Positions 1 to 5,338 of a stretch of 5,338 bases of DNA are shown in pieces; the first letter of the stretch is position 1; every line of letters starts with the position of its first letter. Below the pieces are notes generated by a model. That model was not told the DNA's origin. It did not search any database and worked only from the letters and a program-made list of their open reading frames with translations. Origin of the DNA: Ekhidna sp. (GTDB lineage Bacteria; Bacteroidota; Bacteroidia; Cytophagales; Cyclobacteriaceae); NCBI GenBank assembly GCA_028821635.1, contig JAPPDO010000147.1, positions 1 to 5,338 on the forward strand. The letters are read 5' to 3'. The translations under genes and the position numbers were made by a program.

Positions 1-141
1 ACGTTCCAACTACTGAGTTTAAGCGGCAAGCCGTTACTGGAAGGCACCACGAACACCCAAATGGACATAGCGTCTCTACACAGCGGCCTGTACCTCGTAC
101 AGTTGCCGGACGGGCGTTTGCTGAAGTTTGTGAGGGAGTAG
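1..141 (+). CDS. T9SS type A sorting domain, C-terminal end of a secreted protein (partial)
   Basis: Frame 1 is open from the window edge to a TAG at 139-141 and gives 46 residues. They match the type IX secretion (Por) C-terminal sorting domain, type A: a beta-hairpin segment LSGKPLLEG (residues 7-15), then GTTNTQMDIASLHSGLYLVQL (15-35) with the typical D-I-x-x-L-x-x-G-x-Y-x-V spacing, then a short basic end, RLLKFVRE (39-46). In this family the domain directs a Sec-exported protein through the outer-membrane T9SS translocon and is normally removed by the sortase PorU, leaving the cargo on the cell surface or released. The functional part of the protein lies outside the window, so its activity (enzyme, adhesin or other) cannot be told. 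G+C by my count is 76 of 141 bases, richer than the following gap, but the piece is too short to argue for transfer. It converges on pyruvate carboxylase, so the two are not co-transcribed. Confidence 0.88.
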   Translation, partial: TFQLLSLSGKPLLEGTTNTQMDIASLHSGLYLVQLPDGRLLKFVRE

Positions 142-194
142 GGGGAAAGAAGTTTAAGAGATTTTTTGTGTGCGTCACTTTTTATTAAAAATCT

Positions 195-210
195 ACTGCA
201 TCTTAGCAGT
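195..210 (-). terminator. weak candidate terminator hairpin for the leftward pyc transcript
   Basis: ACTGC (195-199) pairs with GCAGT (206-210) around a 6-base loop. Read on the minus strand the stem is followed by AGATTTTTAAT, a short T-run as in a Rho-independent terminator. The stem is only 5 bp and it lies about 200 bases beyond the pyc stop, so this is a weak candidate that could arise by chance. Confidence 0.2.
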
Positions 211-227
211 GCCTTGATAATAATATT

Positions 228-392
228 GTGAAAATTAAGATTATGTTTTTCATGTTGGTTTGTTTAATTTGTTACTATTACAGTGACACTTTGCGAGCAT
301 TGAAGGTTGTGAGGGGAATAAAGTCTAATTTTCAAGATAATTTGCCTGAAGCCTTTACATCTTCGATACAACGTTCTGCTGTAAGAATATAG
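228..392 (+). CDS. doubtful small ORF, 54 codons, hydrophobic N-terminus
   Basis: An open frame runs from GTG at 228 (or ATG at 243, giving 49 residues) to TAG at 390-392. From the GTG the product begins MKIKIMFFMLVCLICYYY: two lysines followed by a hydrophobic run resembling a signal peptide or single membrane segment. A polar tail without recognisable motifs follows and ends in SSIQRSAVRI. It would overlap nothing, ending 18 bases before the pyc stop on the opposite strand. I do not recognise it. No ribosome binding site or promoter is evident, and a frame of this length can occur by chance in AT-rich sequence. It could also be the remnant of a decayed gene. It is listed only because it is the one open frame in the gap with a plausible protein-like N-terminus. 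Confidence 0.15.
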   Translation: MKIKIMFFMLVCLICYYYSDTLRALKVVRGIKSNFQDNLPEAFTSSIQRSAVRI

Positions 393-400
393 CTATTCTT
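383..400 (-). terminator. AT-rich 7-bp hairpin just past the pyc stop
   Basis: AAGAATA (383-389) and TATTCTT (394-400) are perfect complements around a 4-base loop, starting 10 bases after the pyc stop codon in the direction of pyc transcription. The stem has one G-C pair and no T-run follows on the minus strand, so it is at best a 3'-end stabilising or weak termination structure. Confidence 0.2.
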
Positions 401-410
401 TCTGATAACC

Positions 411-3400
411 TCATTCAAATTCAATGACTAGATCATCCTGCTCCACAAGTTCCCCGTCTCCCAGATGGATCTTTTTAATCGTGCCCTCAGATGGTGAACT
501 AACCGTCGTTTCCATTTTCATGGCTTCAATGATGAATAATATGTCCTCCTTGATGACCCTGTCGCCTTCTTTCACTTTCATTTCAGCAATTTTGCCCTGT
601 AGCGGAGAACCGACCTCTTTTTCGGATGTGGCTTTCTTATTGGAGCTTTTTTGAACCGATGCCTTGTTATCCCGAACGGCAACTCTCCGGATTTGTCCGT
701 TCATTCTGAATGCAACCAGTCTCATCCCCTGCTCATCGGGGTCTGTTAGTCCAATCAACTCAATAATAATCGTTTTCCCCCTCCCTATCGTCACCATGAT
801 CTCTTCGCCTACCTCCATACCATAAAAGAAAGTAGATGTCGGCAAATAGCTTACCTCACCAAACTCCTGAATATGATTGTAATATTCTTTAAAGACTTTC
901 GGATAAAATTTATAGGACAGGAAATCTTCAAAGGAAGTGGAGGGATACTCTTTCTGAAATGCTCTAAACTCAACTTCGAAGTCGACCGGAACCATACTGT
1001 CATTTGCACGCCCTTTGATTTGCTGCTGATTCTTTAGAATTACCTTGGTGATGTCCTCCGGAAGCCCGCCGTATGGCCGACCAAGGTTTCCTCTGAATAA
1101 CCCAACGACGGACTCAGGGAATGACAATGAGTCTCCTTTTTCAAAAATATCCTCAACAGAGAGATCATTCGCTGTCATGAACATGGCCATGTCGCCCACT
1201 GCTTTTGACGAAGGGGTCACTTTCACAATATCTCCAAATAGTTTATTTACTTTGGCATAGTTCTTCTTGATAGCCTCAAACTTATGTTCCAGCCCCAGCG
1301 CAACGGCTTGGGGTCGTAGATTGGAGTACTGCCCTCCCGGAATTTCATGTTCATAAACCTCCGCAGTTCCGGCTTTAAGACCGGATTCAAATGGGTAGTA
1401 CAACTCCCTGACACCTTCAAAATAAGTACTATGCGCATTCAATGAGTCGAGATTCATTTTTCTTCCCCTCTTATGAAAATCCAGTGTAGCTGCCAGTGAG
1501 TTGAAGTTGGGTTGAGAGGTTAATCCGGAGACTGAGGCCAAGGCTACATCTACAATATCCACTCCGGACTCAATGGCTTTTAAGTACATTGCAGCCTGCA
1601 TGGAGGAGGTGTCATGTGTATGCAAATGGATGGGAAGGTCAATGGCGTTCTTTAATTCTGAAATCAGCACTGAGGCACTGTACGGTTTGAGCAGGCCGGC
1701 CATGTCTTTGATCGCCAGCAAGTGCGCACCCTCATCCTCTAATCGCCTTGCCATGTCCAAGTAATATTGCAGCGTGTACTTCTTCTGACCTTCATCCTGA
1801 AGTTCGCCGGTGTAGCAGATGCACGCCTCCGCCAAAGCATCGGTGTGCTTACGAACGGCCTGAATACCGACTTTCATATTTGCTATCCAATTGAGCGAAT
1901 CAAAAATCCGAAAGATGTCTACTCCGTTCTCGGCCGATTTCTCAATGAACTTTTCAATAAGGTTGTCAGGATAGGCCGTGTATCCAATGGCATTGGAACC
2001 TCTTAATAGCATCTGAAAAAGAATATTTGGAGCGGCCTCCCGAAGAAGTTGAAGCCGTCTCCATGGGCTTTCTTTTAAAAATCGAATGCTTACATCAAAC
2101 GTGGCCCCTCCCCACATCTCCAATGAAAATATCTCCGGATTTTGAACCGCATAGCTTCGTGCTACTTTTAACATATCCTCCGTTCGGAGGCGGGTTGCCA
2201 GGAGCGATTGATGAGCATCTCGAAAGGTTGTGTCAGTAAAATGAATCTTAGGATCATCTTTTAGATGTTTGATGAAGCCTTCTCTTCCCAACTTCCCGAG
2301 TAAATTCCGAGTACCTTCGGGTATTGAAGAGGTGGGATCAAACGGAGGTAAAATCGGTTTTCCCAAAGTTTTACTTGGATCCTTGAACTTAACATCGGTG
2401 CTGCCATTTATTGTGATATTACCTATGTAATTCAGCATTTTGGTTCCTCGATCAAAACGCTTTTGAATTTTGAAAAGATTCGGGTTGCTATCAATAAAAT
2501 TAACCGTTGCCCGTCCCTCGAGGAACTCCTCGGTGTAAATCATGTTTTCTAAAAAACCCACATTTGTTTTTACGCCTCTTATCCTAAATTCTCTTAGGGC
2601 TCGATGTAGTCTTTGCGCCGCTCCTTTCAGCGTTCTTCCTCTTGCGGTCACTTTTACTAGCAGTGAATCAAAAAATGGAGAAATTTTAACGCCCTGATAC
2701 ACATTGCCGGCATCCAGTCTTATTCCAAAACCACCGGCACTTCTGTAGGCAATCACCGTGCCATAATCCGGCTTAAAGCCATTCTCAGGGTCTTCGGTCG
2801 TTACCCTGCACTGAACAGCAAAACCTCTTACTTCAATATCGTCCTGACTTTTTATGTAAATCTGAGGATGTGCTAATTTGCAGCCTGAAGCGATCAAAAT
2901 CTGTGTTCTTACAATGTCTATTCCGGTGATTTCTTCTGTGATCGTATGCTCTACCTGAACCCGTGGATTGACCTCGATAAAATAAATATTCTCCTCCGGA
3001 TCAACTAAGAATTCAACCGTTCCGGCATTATTGTAATTTACTTTTTGAGCAATTTTTAGGGCATAATCATAAAGCTTCTGTCGGGTCTCTTCCCTCAGCC
3101 CAATGCCCGGAGCCACCTCAACCAACTTTTGAAAACGACGCTGAACAGAGCAATCCCGTTCATATAAATGGACGATATTTTTATAATTATCAGCGAGTAT
3201 CTGCACCTCAACATGCTTGGGGTTTTCAACATATTTTTCAAGAAAAATCGTATCGTCACCAAAAGCTTTCCCTGCTTCGGATTTAGCTTCATTATAAAAT
3301 TTAATGAGTTCTTTTTCACTTCTTGCCACACGCATTCCTCTGCCTCCGCCGCCGGCAGAGGCCTTGAGAATGACCGGATATCCGATACGTTTTGCTTCTT

Positions 3401-3854
3401 CCTTTGCAACTCCCTCGTCAGTAAGTACTTCCTGATTGTCCTCAATGACCGGAACTGCTACAGCCCTTGCTACTTTCTTTGCCGTTATCTTATCACCCAA
3501 TTGGGCCATTACCTCCGGCAAAGGACCTATGAAGGTGATTCCCTCCTCCCGACATCTCGCTGCGAAGTGGACATTTTCTGACAAGAAGCCATAGCCGGGA
3601 TGAATAGCTTCCACATCATTTCCTTTAGCTACAGAAATAATTGTTTCAATATCCAGGTAGGGCTTTAGCGGCTCATCATTTGAGCCGATTTGATAGGCTT
3701 CATCCGCCTTGTATCGGTGGAGCGAATACCTATCTTCATGCGTGAAAACGGCCACTGACTTAATGTGCAACTCGGAGATGGCTCTTAATACCCGAATAGC
3801 GATCTCCCCTCTGTTCGCCACCATAATTTTTCTGAAGATTTTTTGCTTTTTCAT
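411..3854 (-). CDS. pyc: pyruvate carboxylase, single-chain
   Basis: Biotin enzyme (EC 6.4.1.1) making oxaloacetate from pyruvate, bicarbonate and ATP in the cytoplasm, replenishing the TCA cycle and feeding gluconeogenesis. At 1147 residues it has the usual length of the tetrameric single-chain form. Biotin carboxylase spans about 6-455: MVANRGEIAIRV (11-22), HPGYGFLSEN (85-94), ATP-grasp glycine loop SAGGGGRGMR (166-175), ERDCSVQRR (232-240) and EVNPRVQVEH (294-303). Carboxyltransferase spans about 533-1025: DTTFRDAHQS (541-550) with metal-ligand candidate D546, EMWGGATFD (579-587), R618 in the pyruvate pocket, K716 (probable carbamylated metal ligand, in AIKDMAG), H745 and H747 in HLHTHD, and catalytic-type T880 in VTPSSK. 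A lysine/serine-rich linker (about 1064-1080) leads to the biotin carrier domain, with biotinyl-lysine K1113 in EAMKMET, 34 residues from the end. The carboxyltransferase half excludes an acetyl-CoA carboxylase subunit. The ATG at 3852-3854 places the first conserved block at residue 11, as expected; its upstream CAAGCCCC is not a Shine-Dalgarno site. No truncation or frameshift is seen. The gene is probably monocistronic or first in its unit. Confidence 0.97.
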   Translation of the reverse strand: MKKQKIFRKIMVANRGEIAIRVLRAISELHIKSVAVFTHEDRYSLHRYKADEAYQIGSNDEPLKPYLDIETIISVAKGNDVEAIHPGYGFLSENVHFAARCREEGITFIGPLPEVMAQLGDKITAKKVARAVAVPVIEDNQEVLTDEGVAKEEAKRIGYPVILKASAGGGGRGMRVARSEKELIKFYNEAKSEAGKAFGDDTIFLEKYVENPKHVEVQILADNYKNIVHLYERDCSVQRRFQKLVEVAPGIGLREETRQKLYDYALKIAQKVNYNNAGTVEFLVDPEENIYFIEVNPRVQVEHTITEEITGIDIVRTQILIASGCKLAHPQIYIKSQDDIEVRGFAVQCRVTTEDPENGFKPDYGTVIAYRSAGGFGIRLDAGNVYQGVKISPFFDSLLVKVTARGRTLKGAAQRLHRALREFRIRGVKTNVGFLENMIYTEEFLEGRATVNFIDSNPNLFKIQKRFDRGTKMLNYIGNITINGSTDVKFKDPSKTLGKPILPPFDPTSSIPEGTRNLLGKLGREGFIKHLKDDPKIHFTDTTFRDAHQSLLATRLRTEDMLKVARSYAVQNPEIFSLEMWGGATFDVSIRFLKESPWRRLQLLREAAPNILFQMLLRGSNAIGYTAYPDNLIEKFIEKSAENGVDIFRIFDSLNWIANMKVGIQAVRKHTDALAEACICYTGELQDEGQKKYTLQYYLDMARRLEDEGAHLLAIKDMAGLLKPYSASVLISELKNAIDLPIHLHTHDTSSMQAAMYLKAIESGVDIVDVALASVSGLTSQPNFNSLAATLDFHKRGRKMNLDSLNAHSTYFEGVRELYYPFESGLKAGTAEVYEHEIPGGQYSNLRPQAVALGLEHKFEAIKKNYAKVNKLFGDIVKVTPSSKAVGDMAMFMTANDLSVEDIFEKGDSLSFPESVVGLFRGNLGRPYGGLPEDITKVILKNQQQIKGRANDSMVPVDFEVEFRAFQKEYPSTSFEDFLSYKFYPKVFKEYYNHIQEFGEVSYLPTSTFFYGMEVGEEIMVTIGRGKTIIIELIGLTDPDEQGMRLVAFRMNGQIRRVAVRDNKASVQKSSNKKATSEKEVGSPLQGKIAEMKVKEGDRVIKEDILFIIEAMKMETTVSSPSEGTIKKIHLGDGELVEQDDLVIEFE

Positions 3855-3961
3855 GGGGCTTGAAATTAATGAAAATGATTGAACCGGAGGGAGCTGCTTA
3901 GTTGTTACTTAAAAAATCTAGGTTCAAGATAATTTAAGATTGCTTACAATCACTTTGCAGG

Positions 3962-4053
3962 CCACTGGGAGATTGTTGCGGGCCGTTCAGTCGTTATTGC
4001 GATAAAAACCTTCGAGGTTTCTAAACCTCGAAGGTTTCTAATCGCAACAGTGG
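3962..4053. repeat. nested palindromic element, possible intergenic REP-like repeat
   Basis: The core is a perfect inverted repeat: AAACCTTCGAGGTTT (4006-4020), CT, AAACCTCGAAGGTTT (4023-4037). Each arm is itself a hairpin (AAACCT, 3-base loop, AGGTTT), so the core can fold as one 15-bp stem or as two adjacent 6-bp stems. Outside it, TTGCGAT (3997-4003) pairs with ATCGCAA (4041-4047). Further out CCACTG (3962-3967) pairs with CAGTGG (4048-4053), with an alternative inner partner GTTGCG (3975-3980) for CGCAAC (4043-4048). Such a layered palindrome in a gap is reminiscent of repetitive extragenic palindromes. Only one copy is visible here, so the repeat status is inference. No open frame, transposase or target duplication accompanies it. 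Confidence 0.55.
4001..4037 (-). terminator. candidate Rho-independent terminator after the phosphodiesterase gene
   Basis: On the minus strand the 15-bp core stem of the palindrome is followed by a run of five T (…GGTTTTTATC), about 100 bases past the phosphodiesterase stop. On the plus strand the same stem is followed by TTTCTAATC, a poorer tract. The asymmetry favours termination of the leftward aspS-phosphodiesterase transcript, keeping it apart from pyc. The distance from the stop and the very short loop (2 bases if fully paired) leave room for other roles. Confidence 0.4.
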
Positions 4054-4135
4054 TTACCTAAGGTCAATGATAAGCAACTAGCTAAGTAAAAGTGTCTATT
4101 TCAGGACGGGAACGCTTCTCAAGCAGACCTAACAA

Positions 4136-5059
4136 CTATTTTCCCATTGCCGCGAGCTCCTCTCTTAGGCCAATGGCAATATTCGGATAGTCTGTGATAA
4201 TACCATCAACGCCGGAATTGAGCATTTTTATCATGTCATCTCTTGTGTTTACCGGATAAGCATGCACTTCATACCCTTTTGCGTGCATTTGAAACACACG
4301 ACGCGGCGAAAGTGTTTCCCAATGTGGATTGATGGCCTTTAAGCGATTACTTTGCTTCGCCCGTCCCATGTGGATTCTTGTTTCAATGTAAAAGGCAAGC
4401 AACGGGGCCGAATCTTCTCCAACTATCAGCGCCTTGGTTTGGATCAAGGGATCCAGTTCGTGTACTTCATCTAAATATTCCGGTTCATAGGATTGCAGGA
4501 TAATCCAGTCTTCTCCATTCTCTTCCTGCAAAACAACTTCCACTAGCTTTTCTGCAAAATCGTGATAATGGGGATGGTCCATATACTTAATTTCAATGAG
4601 CACTTTACACTGACCGTTGATTAAGTCTAGTACTTCTTTTAAGGTAGGAATGCGTTCATCTTTATATTGAGAATCAAACCATGTGCCCACATCAAACTGT
4701 TTGATTTCTTTCAGGGTGTAATTATGAACATCTCCCGTAAGCTTGTTGCCCAGTGTATCTCTTGCAGTTCGATCCAGTGTCTGGTCATGAAAAATGATAA
4801 TCTCCTCATCTGCCGTATGGCGGACATCCATTTCTATTTGGTCAACGTTTAGTTCCAAAGCCTTCTTAAACGCTGCCATCGTATTTTCGGGAGCTAGTCC
4901 TGAAGCACCTTTGTGAGCAATGATGGTAAAATCTTTGCCGGCTAAACGCTCCACATTTGTGCTCGCAAAAACAGCCCGATAAACATGGGGTTCAAAAAGC
5001 GAGAGGATACTAAACAGAAAAAAGAATGGCATTGAATAAATGAGGAATTTTCTGGTCAT
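4136..5059 (-). CDS. glycerophosphodiester phosphodiesterase, exported or membrane-anchored
   Basis: GDPD-family TIM-barrel enzyme of 307 residues, expected to hydrolyse glycerophosphodiesters (deacylated phospholipids) to sn-glycerol 3-phosphate and an alcohol with a divalent metal. The N-terminus, basic MTRK followed by a hydrophobic run (5-22), is a signal peptide or anchor. VFA|S at 30-33 is a possible cleavage site, which would put the enzyme in the periplasm; no lipobox cysteine is present. Family motifs: AHKGASGLAPENT (48-60) with catalytic-type H49 and metal-ligand candidate E58, EMDV with E76 and D78, FHD with H91, LIEIK with E156, INPHWETLSP (243-252), and the closing GVDGIITDYPN (283-293). 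Two positions differ from the common pattern: K50 replaces the arginine of HRG, and Y268-P-V-N replaces the usual W-T-V-N. Both look tolerable, and all acidic and histidine residues remain. The ATG at 5057-5059 is chosen because it gives the full signal sequence; no Shine-Dalgarno is seen. It starts 47 bases after the aspS stop, suggesting co-transcription. The head-group it prefers cannot be told. Confidence 0.92.
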   Translation of the reverse strand: MTRKFLIYSMPFFFLFSILSLFEPHVYRAVFASTNVERLAGKDFTIIAHKGASGLAPENTMAAFKKALELNVDQIEMDVRHTADEEIIIFHDQTLDRTARDTLGNKLTGDVHNYTLKEIKQFDVGTWFDSQYKDERIPTLKEVLDLINGQCKVLIEIKYMDHPHYHDFAEKLVEVVLQEENGEDWIILQSYEPEYLDEVHELDPLIQTKALIVGEDSAPLLAFYIETRIHMGRAKQSNRLKAINPHWETLSPRRVFQMHAKGYEVHAYPVNTRDDMIKMLNSGVDGIITDYPNIAIGLREELAAMGK

Positions 5060-5106
5060 TGGTTATAATCTTTAATTTGGTGAGTTACATAGAGAATCAT
5101 TAAATT

Positions 5107-5338
5107 TTACGATTTTAAAGGCTCAGCTAATGTGATTCCCAGTTCGGTGAGTTGTTTCTCAGAAATTTTTGCCGGTGAGTCAATCATCACATCTCTGCCC
5201 GAATTATTCTTAGGGAAAGCAATAAAATCCCGGATGCTCTCTTCCCCCGCAATGACGGCGCACAAACGGTCAAATCCGAAGGCAATACCTCCATGCGGAG
5301 GAGCTCCATATTCAAAAGCATTCATCAAAAATCCGAAT
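5107..5338 (-). CDS. aspS: aspartyl-tRNA synthetase, C-terminal part (partial)
   Basis: The frame is open from the window edge to a TAA at 5107-5109 and gives the last 76 residues of a class II aminoacyl-tRNA synthetase that charges tRNA with aspartate in the cytoplasm. The piece begins [20 protein letters not shown] and continues GFDRL, the bacterial-type AspRS signature. Within it GGIAFGFDR is class II motif 3 with the ATP-binding arginine (fragment residue 24). [15 protein letters not shown] (about 34-48) is typical of AspRS and separates it from lysyl- and asparaginyl-tRNA synthetases. It ends in a short AspRS-like tail, [18 protein letters not shown]. An internal TTG at 5326-5328 is not the start, since the conserved FGFL reads straight through it. 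The missing N-terminal domains prevent saying whether the enzyme is discriminating or also acylates tRNA-Asn. It is followed 47 bases later by the phosphodiesterase gene. Confidence 0.95.
   Translation of the reverse strand, partial: FGFLMNAFEYGAPPHGGIAFGFDRLCAVIAGEESIRDFIAFPKNNSGRDVMIDSPAKISEKQLTELGITLAEPLKS

Larger units (their letters stand above)
142..410. other. AT-rich intergenic region between convergent genes
   Basis: This 269-base gap separates the stop of the secreted protein gene from the stop of pyruvate carboxylase, so it should hold the 3' ends of two opposing transcripts rather than a promoter for either. It is clearly AT-rich. Visible structure is limited to 8-base complementary arms AGATTTTT (159-166) and AAAAATCT (187-194), a 5-bp hairpin at 195-210, a 7-bp AT-rich hairpin at 383-400 and one doubtful small ORF (228-392). 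No tRNA-like or other recognisable RNA gene was seen. I found no sequence fitting the Bacteroidota promoter consensus (TTTG, about 19 bases, TAnnTTTG) on either strand. Confidence 0.7.
3855..4135. other. intergenic region between the phosphodiesterase gene and pyc; pyc leader
   Basis: This 281-base gap lies between two leftward genes and should hold the terminator of the first and the promoter and leader of pyc. Its dominant feature is the long inverted repeat at 4006-4037 with flanking partial complementarity (3962-4053). A small palindrome, GATTG-CTTA-CAATC (3938-3951), lies about 85-97 bases upstream of the pyc start and could be an operator or chance. I looked for a TAnnTTTG-type Bacteroidota promoter on the minus strand and found no convincing match. 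TAGATTTTTT (minus strand, about 3911-3920) is only approximate and lacks a correctly spaced upstream element. Confidence 0.6.

Noticed and set aside
159..194. 8-base complementary arms AGATTTTT / AAAAATCT as a terminator for the secreted protein gene
   Set aside because: The stem is almost all A-T with a 20-base loop, and the plus-strand side has no T-run after it, so it is too weak to call.
3095..3445. Minus-strand open frame of 116 codons overlapping pyc in another frame
   Set aside because: It has no domain or start signal and sits wholly inside the ATP-grasp coding region; it is a shadow frame.
3168..3581. Plus-strand open frame of 137 codons within the pyc region
   Set aside because: It lies antisense to strongly conserved biotin carboxylase sequence and its translation has no recognisable motifs; it is a shadow of the real gene.
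331..3935. 13-base direct repeat TTCAAGATAATTT at 331-343 and 3923-3935, bracketing pyc
   Set aside because: It is short and AT-rich, shows no further similarity around either copy, and pyc is a complete core gene in normal orientation. Chance is likelier than attachment sites or a duplication.
3899..4138. 9-base inverted pair TAGTTGTTA (3899-3907) and TAACAACTA (4130-4138) flanking the gap, as possible ends of a small transposable element
   Set aside because: No target-site duplication is seen, the right copy overlaps the phosphodiesterase stop codon, and 9 bases is close to chance for this length of sequence.
5326..5328. TTG as a start codon for a separate 73-residue protein
   Set aside because: The AspRS motif FGFL continues upstream of the TTG to the window edge, so this is an internal leucine codon of a truncated aspS, not a small gene.

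Overview
The window looks like ordinary chromosomal DNA from a member of the Bacteroidota. Two things point there. The protein ending at the left edge carries a type IX secretion (Por) C-terminal sorting domain, a signal essentially confined to that phylum. The two visible gene starts (ATG at 3854 and ATG at 5059, both minus strand) also have no Shine-Dalgarno-like purine stretch, as is common in that phylum. Genus and species cannot be read from this window.

Layout, left to right: (1) 1-141, plus strand, the last 46 codons of a T9SS cargo protein of unknown function. (2) 142-410, an AT-rich gap between convergent genes, with weak hairpins and one doubtful small ORF. (3) 411-3854, minus strand, a complete single-chain pyruvate carboxylase (1147 aa) with biotin carboxylase, carboxyltransferase and biotin carrier domains, all key residues present. 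(4) 3855-4135, a gap holding the most structured non-coding element of the window: a perfect 15+15 bp inverted repeat at 4006-4037 whose arms are themselves palindromic, inside a looser inverted structure. (5) 4136-5059, minus strand, a complete exported or membrane-anchored glycerophosphodiester phosphodiesterase. (6) 5107-5338, minus strand, the C-terminal end of aspartyl-tRNA synthetase, cut by the window edge.

The 47-base gap makes aspS and the phosphodiesterase gene a likely transcription unit read leftwards. It probably ends at the palindrome about 100 bases past the phosphodiesterase stop. Pyruvate carboxylase lies 281 bases further on in the same orientation and probably has its own promoter. 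The three enzymes (translation, phospholipid-derived glycerol phosphate salvage, anaplerosis) share no obvious pathway. I found no mobile element, CRISPR array, RNA gene, defence system or novel multi-gene system; the palindromic element is the best candidate for a second look.
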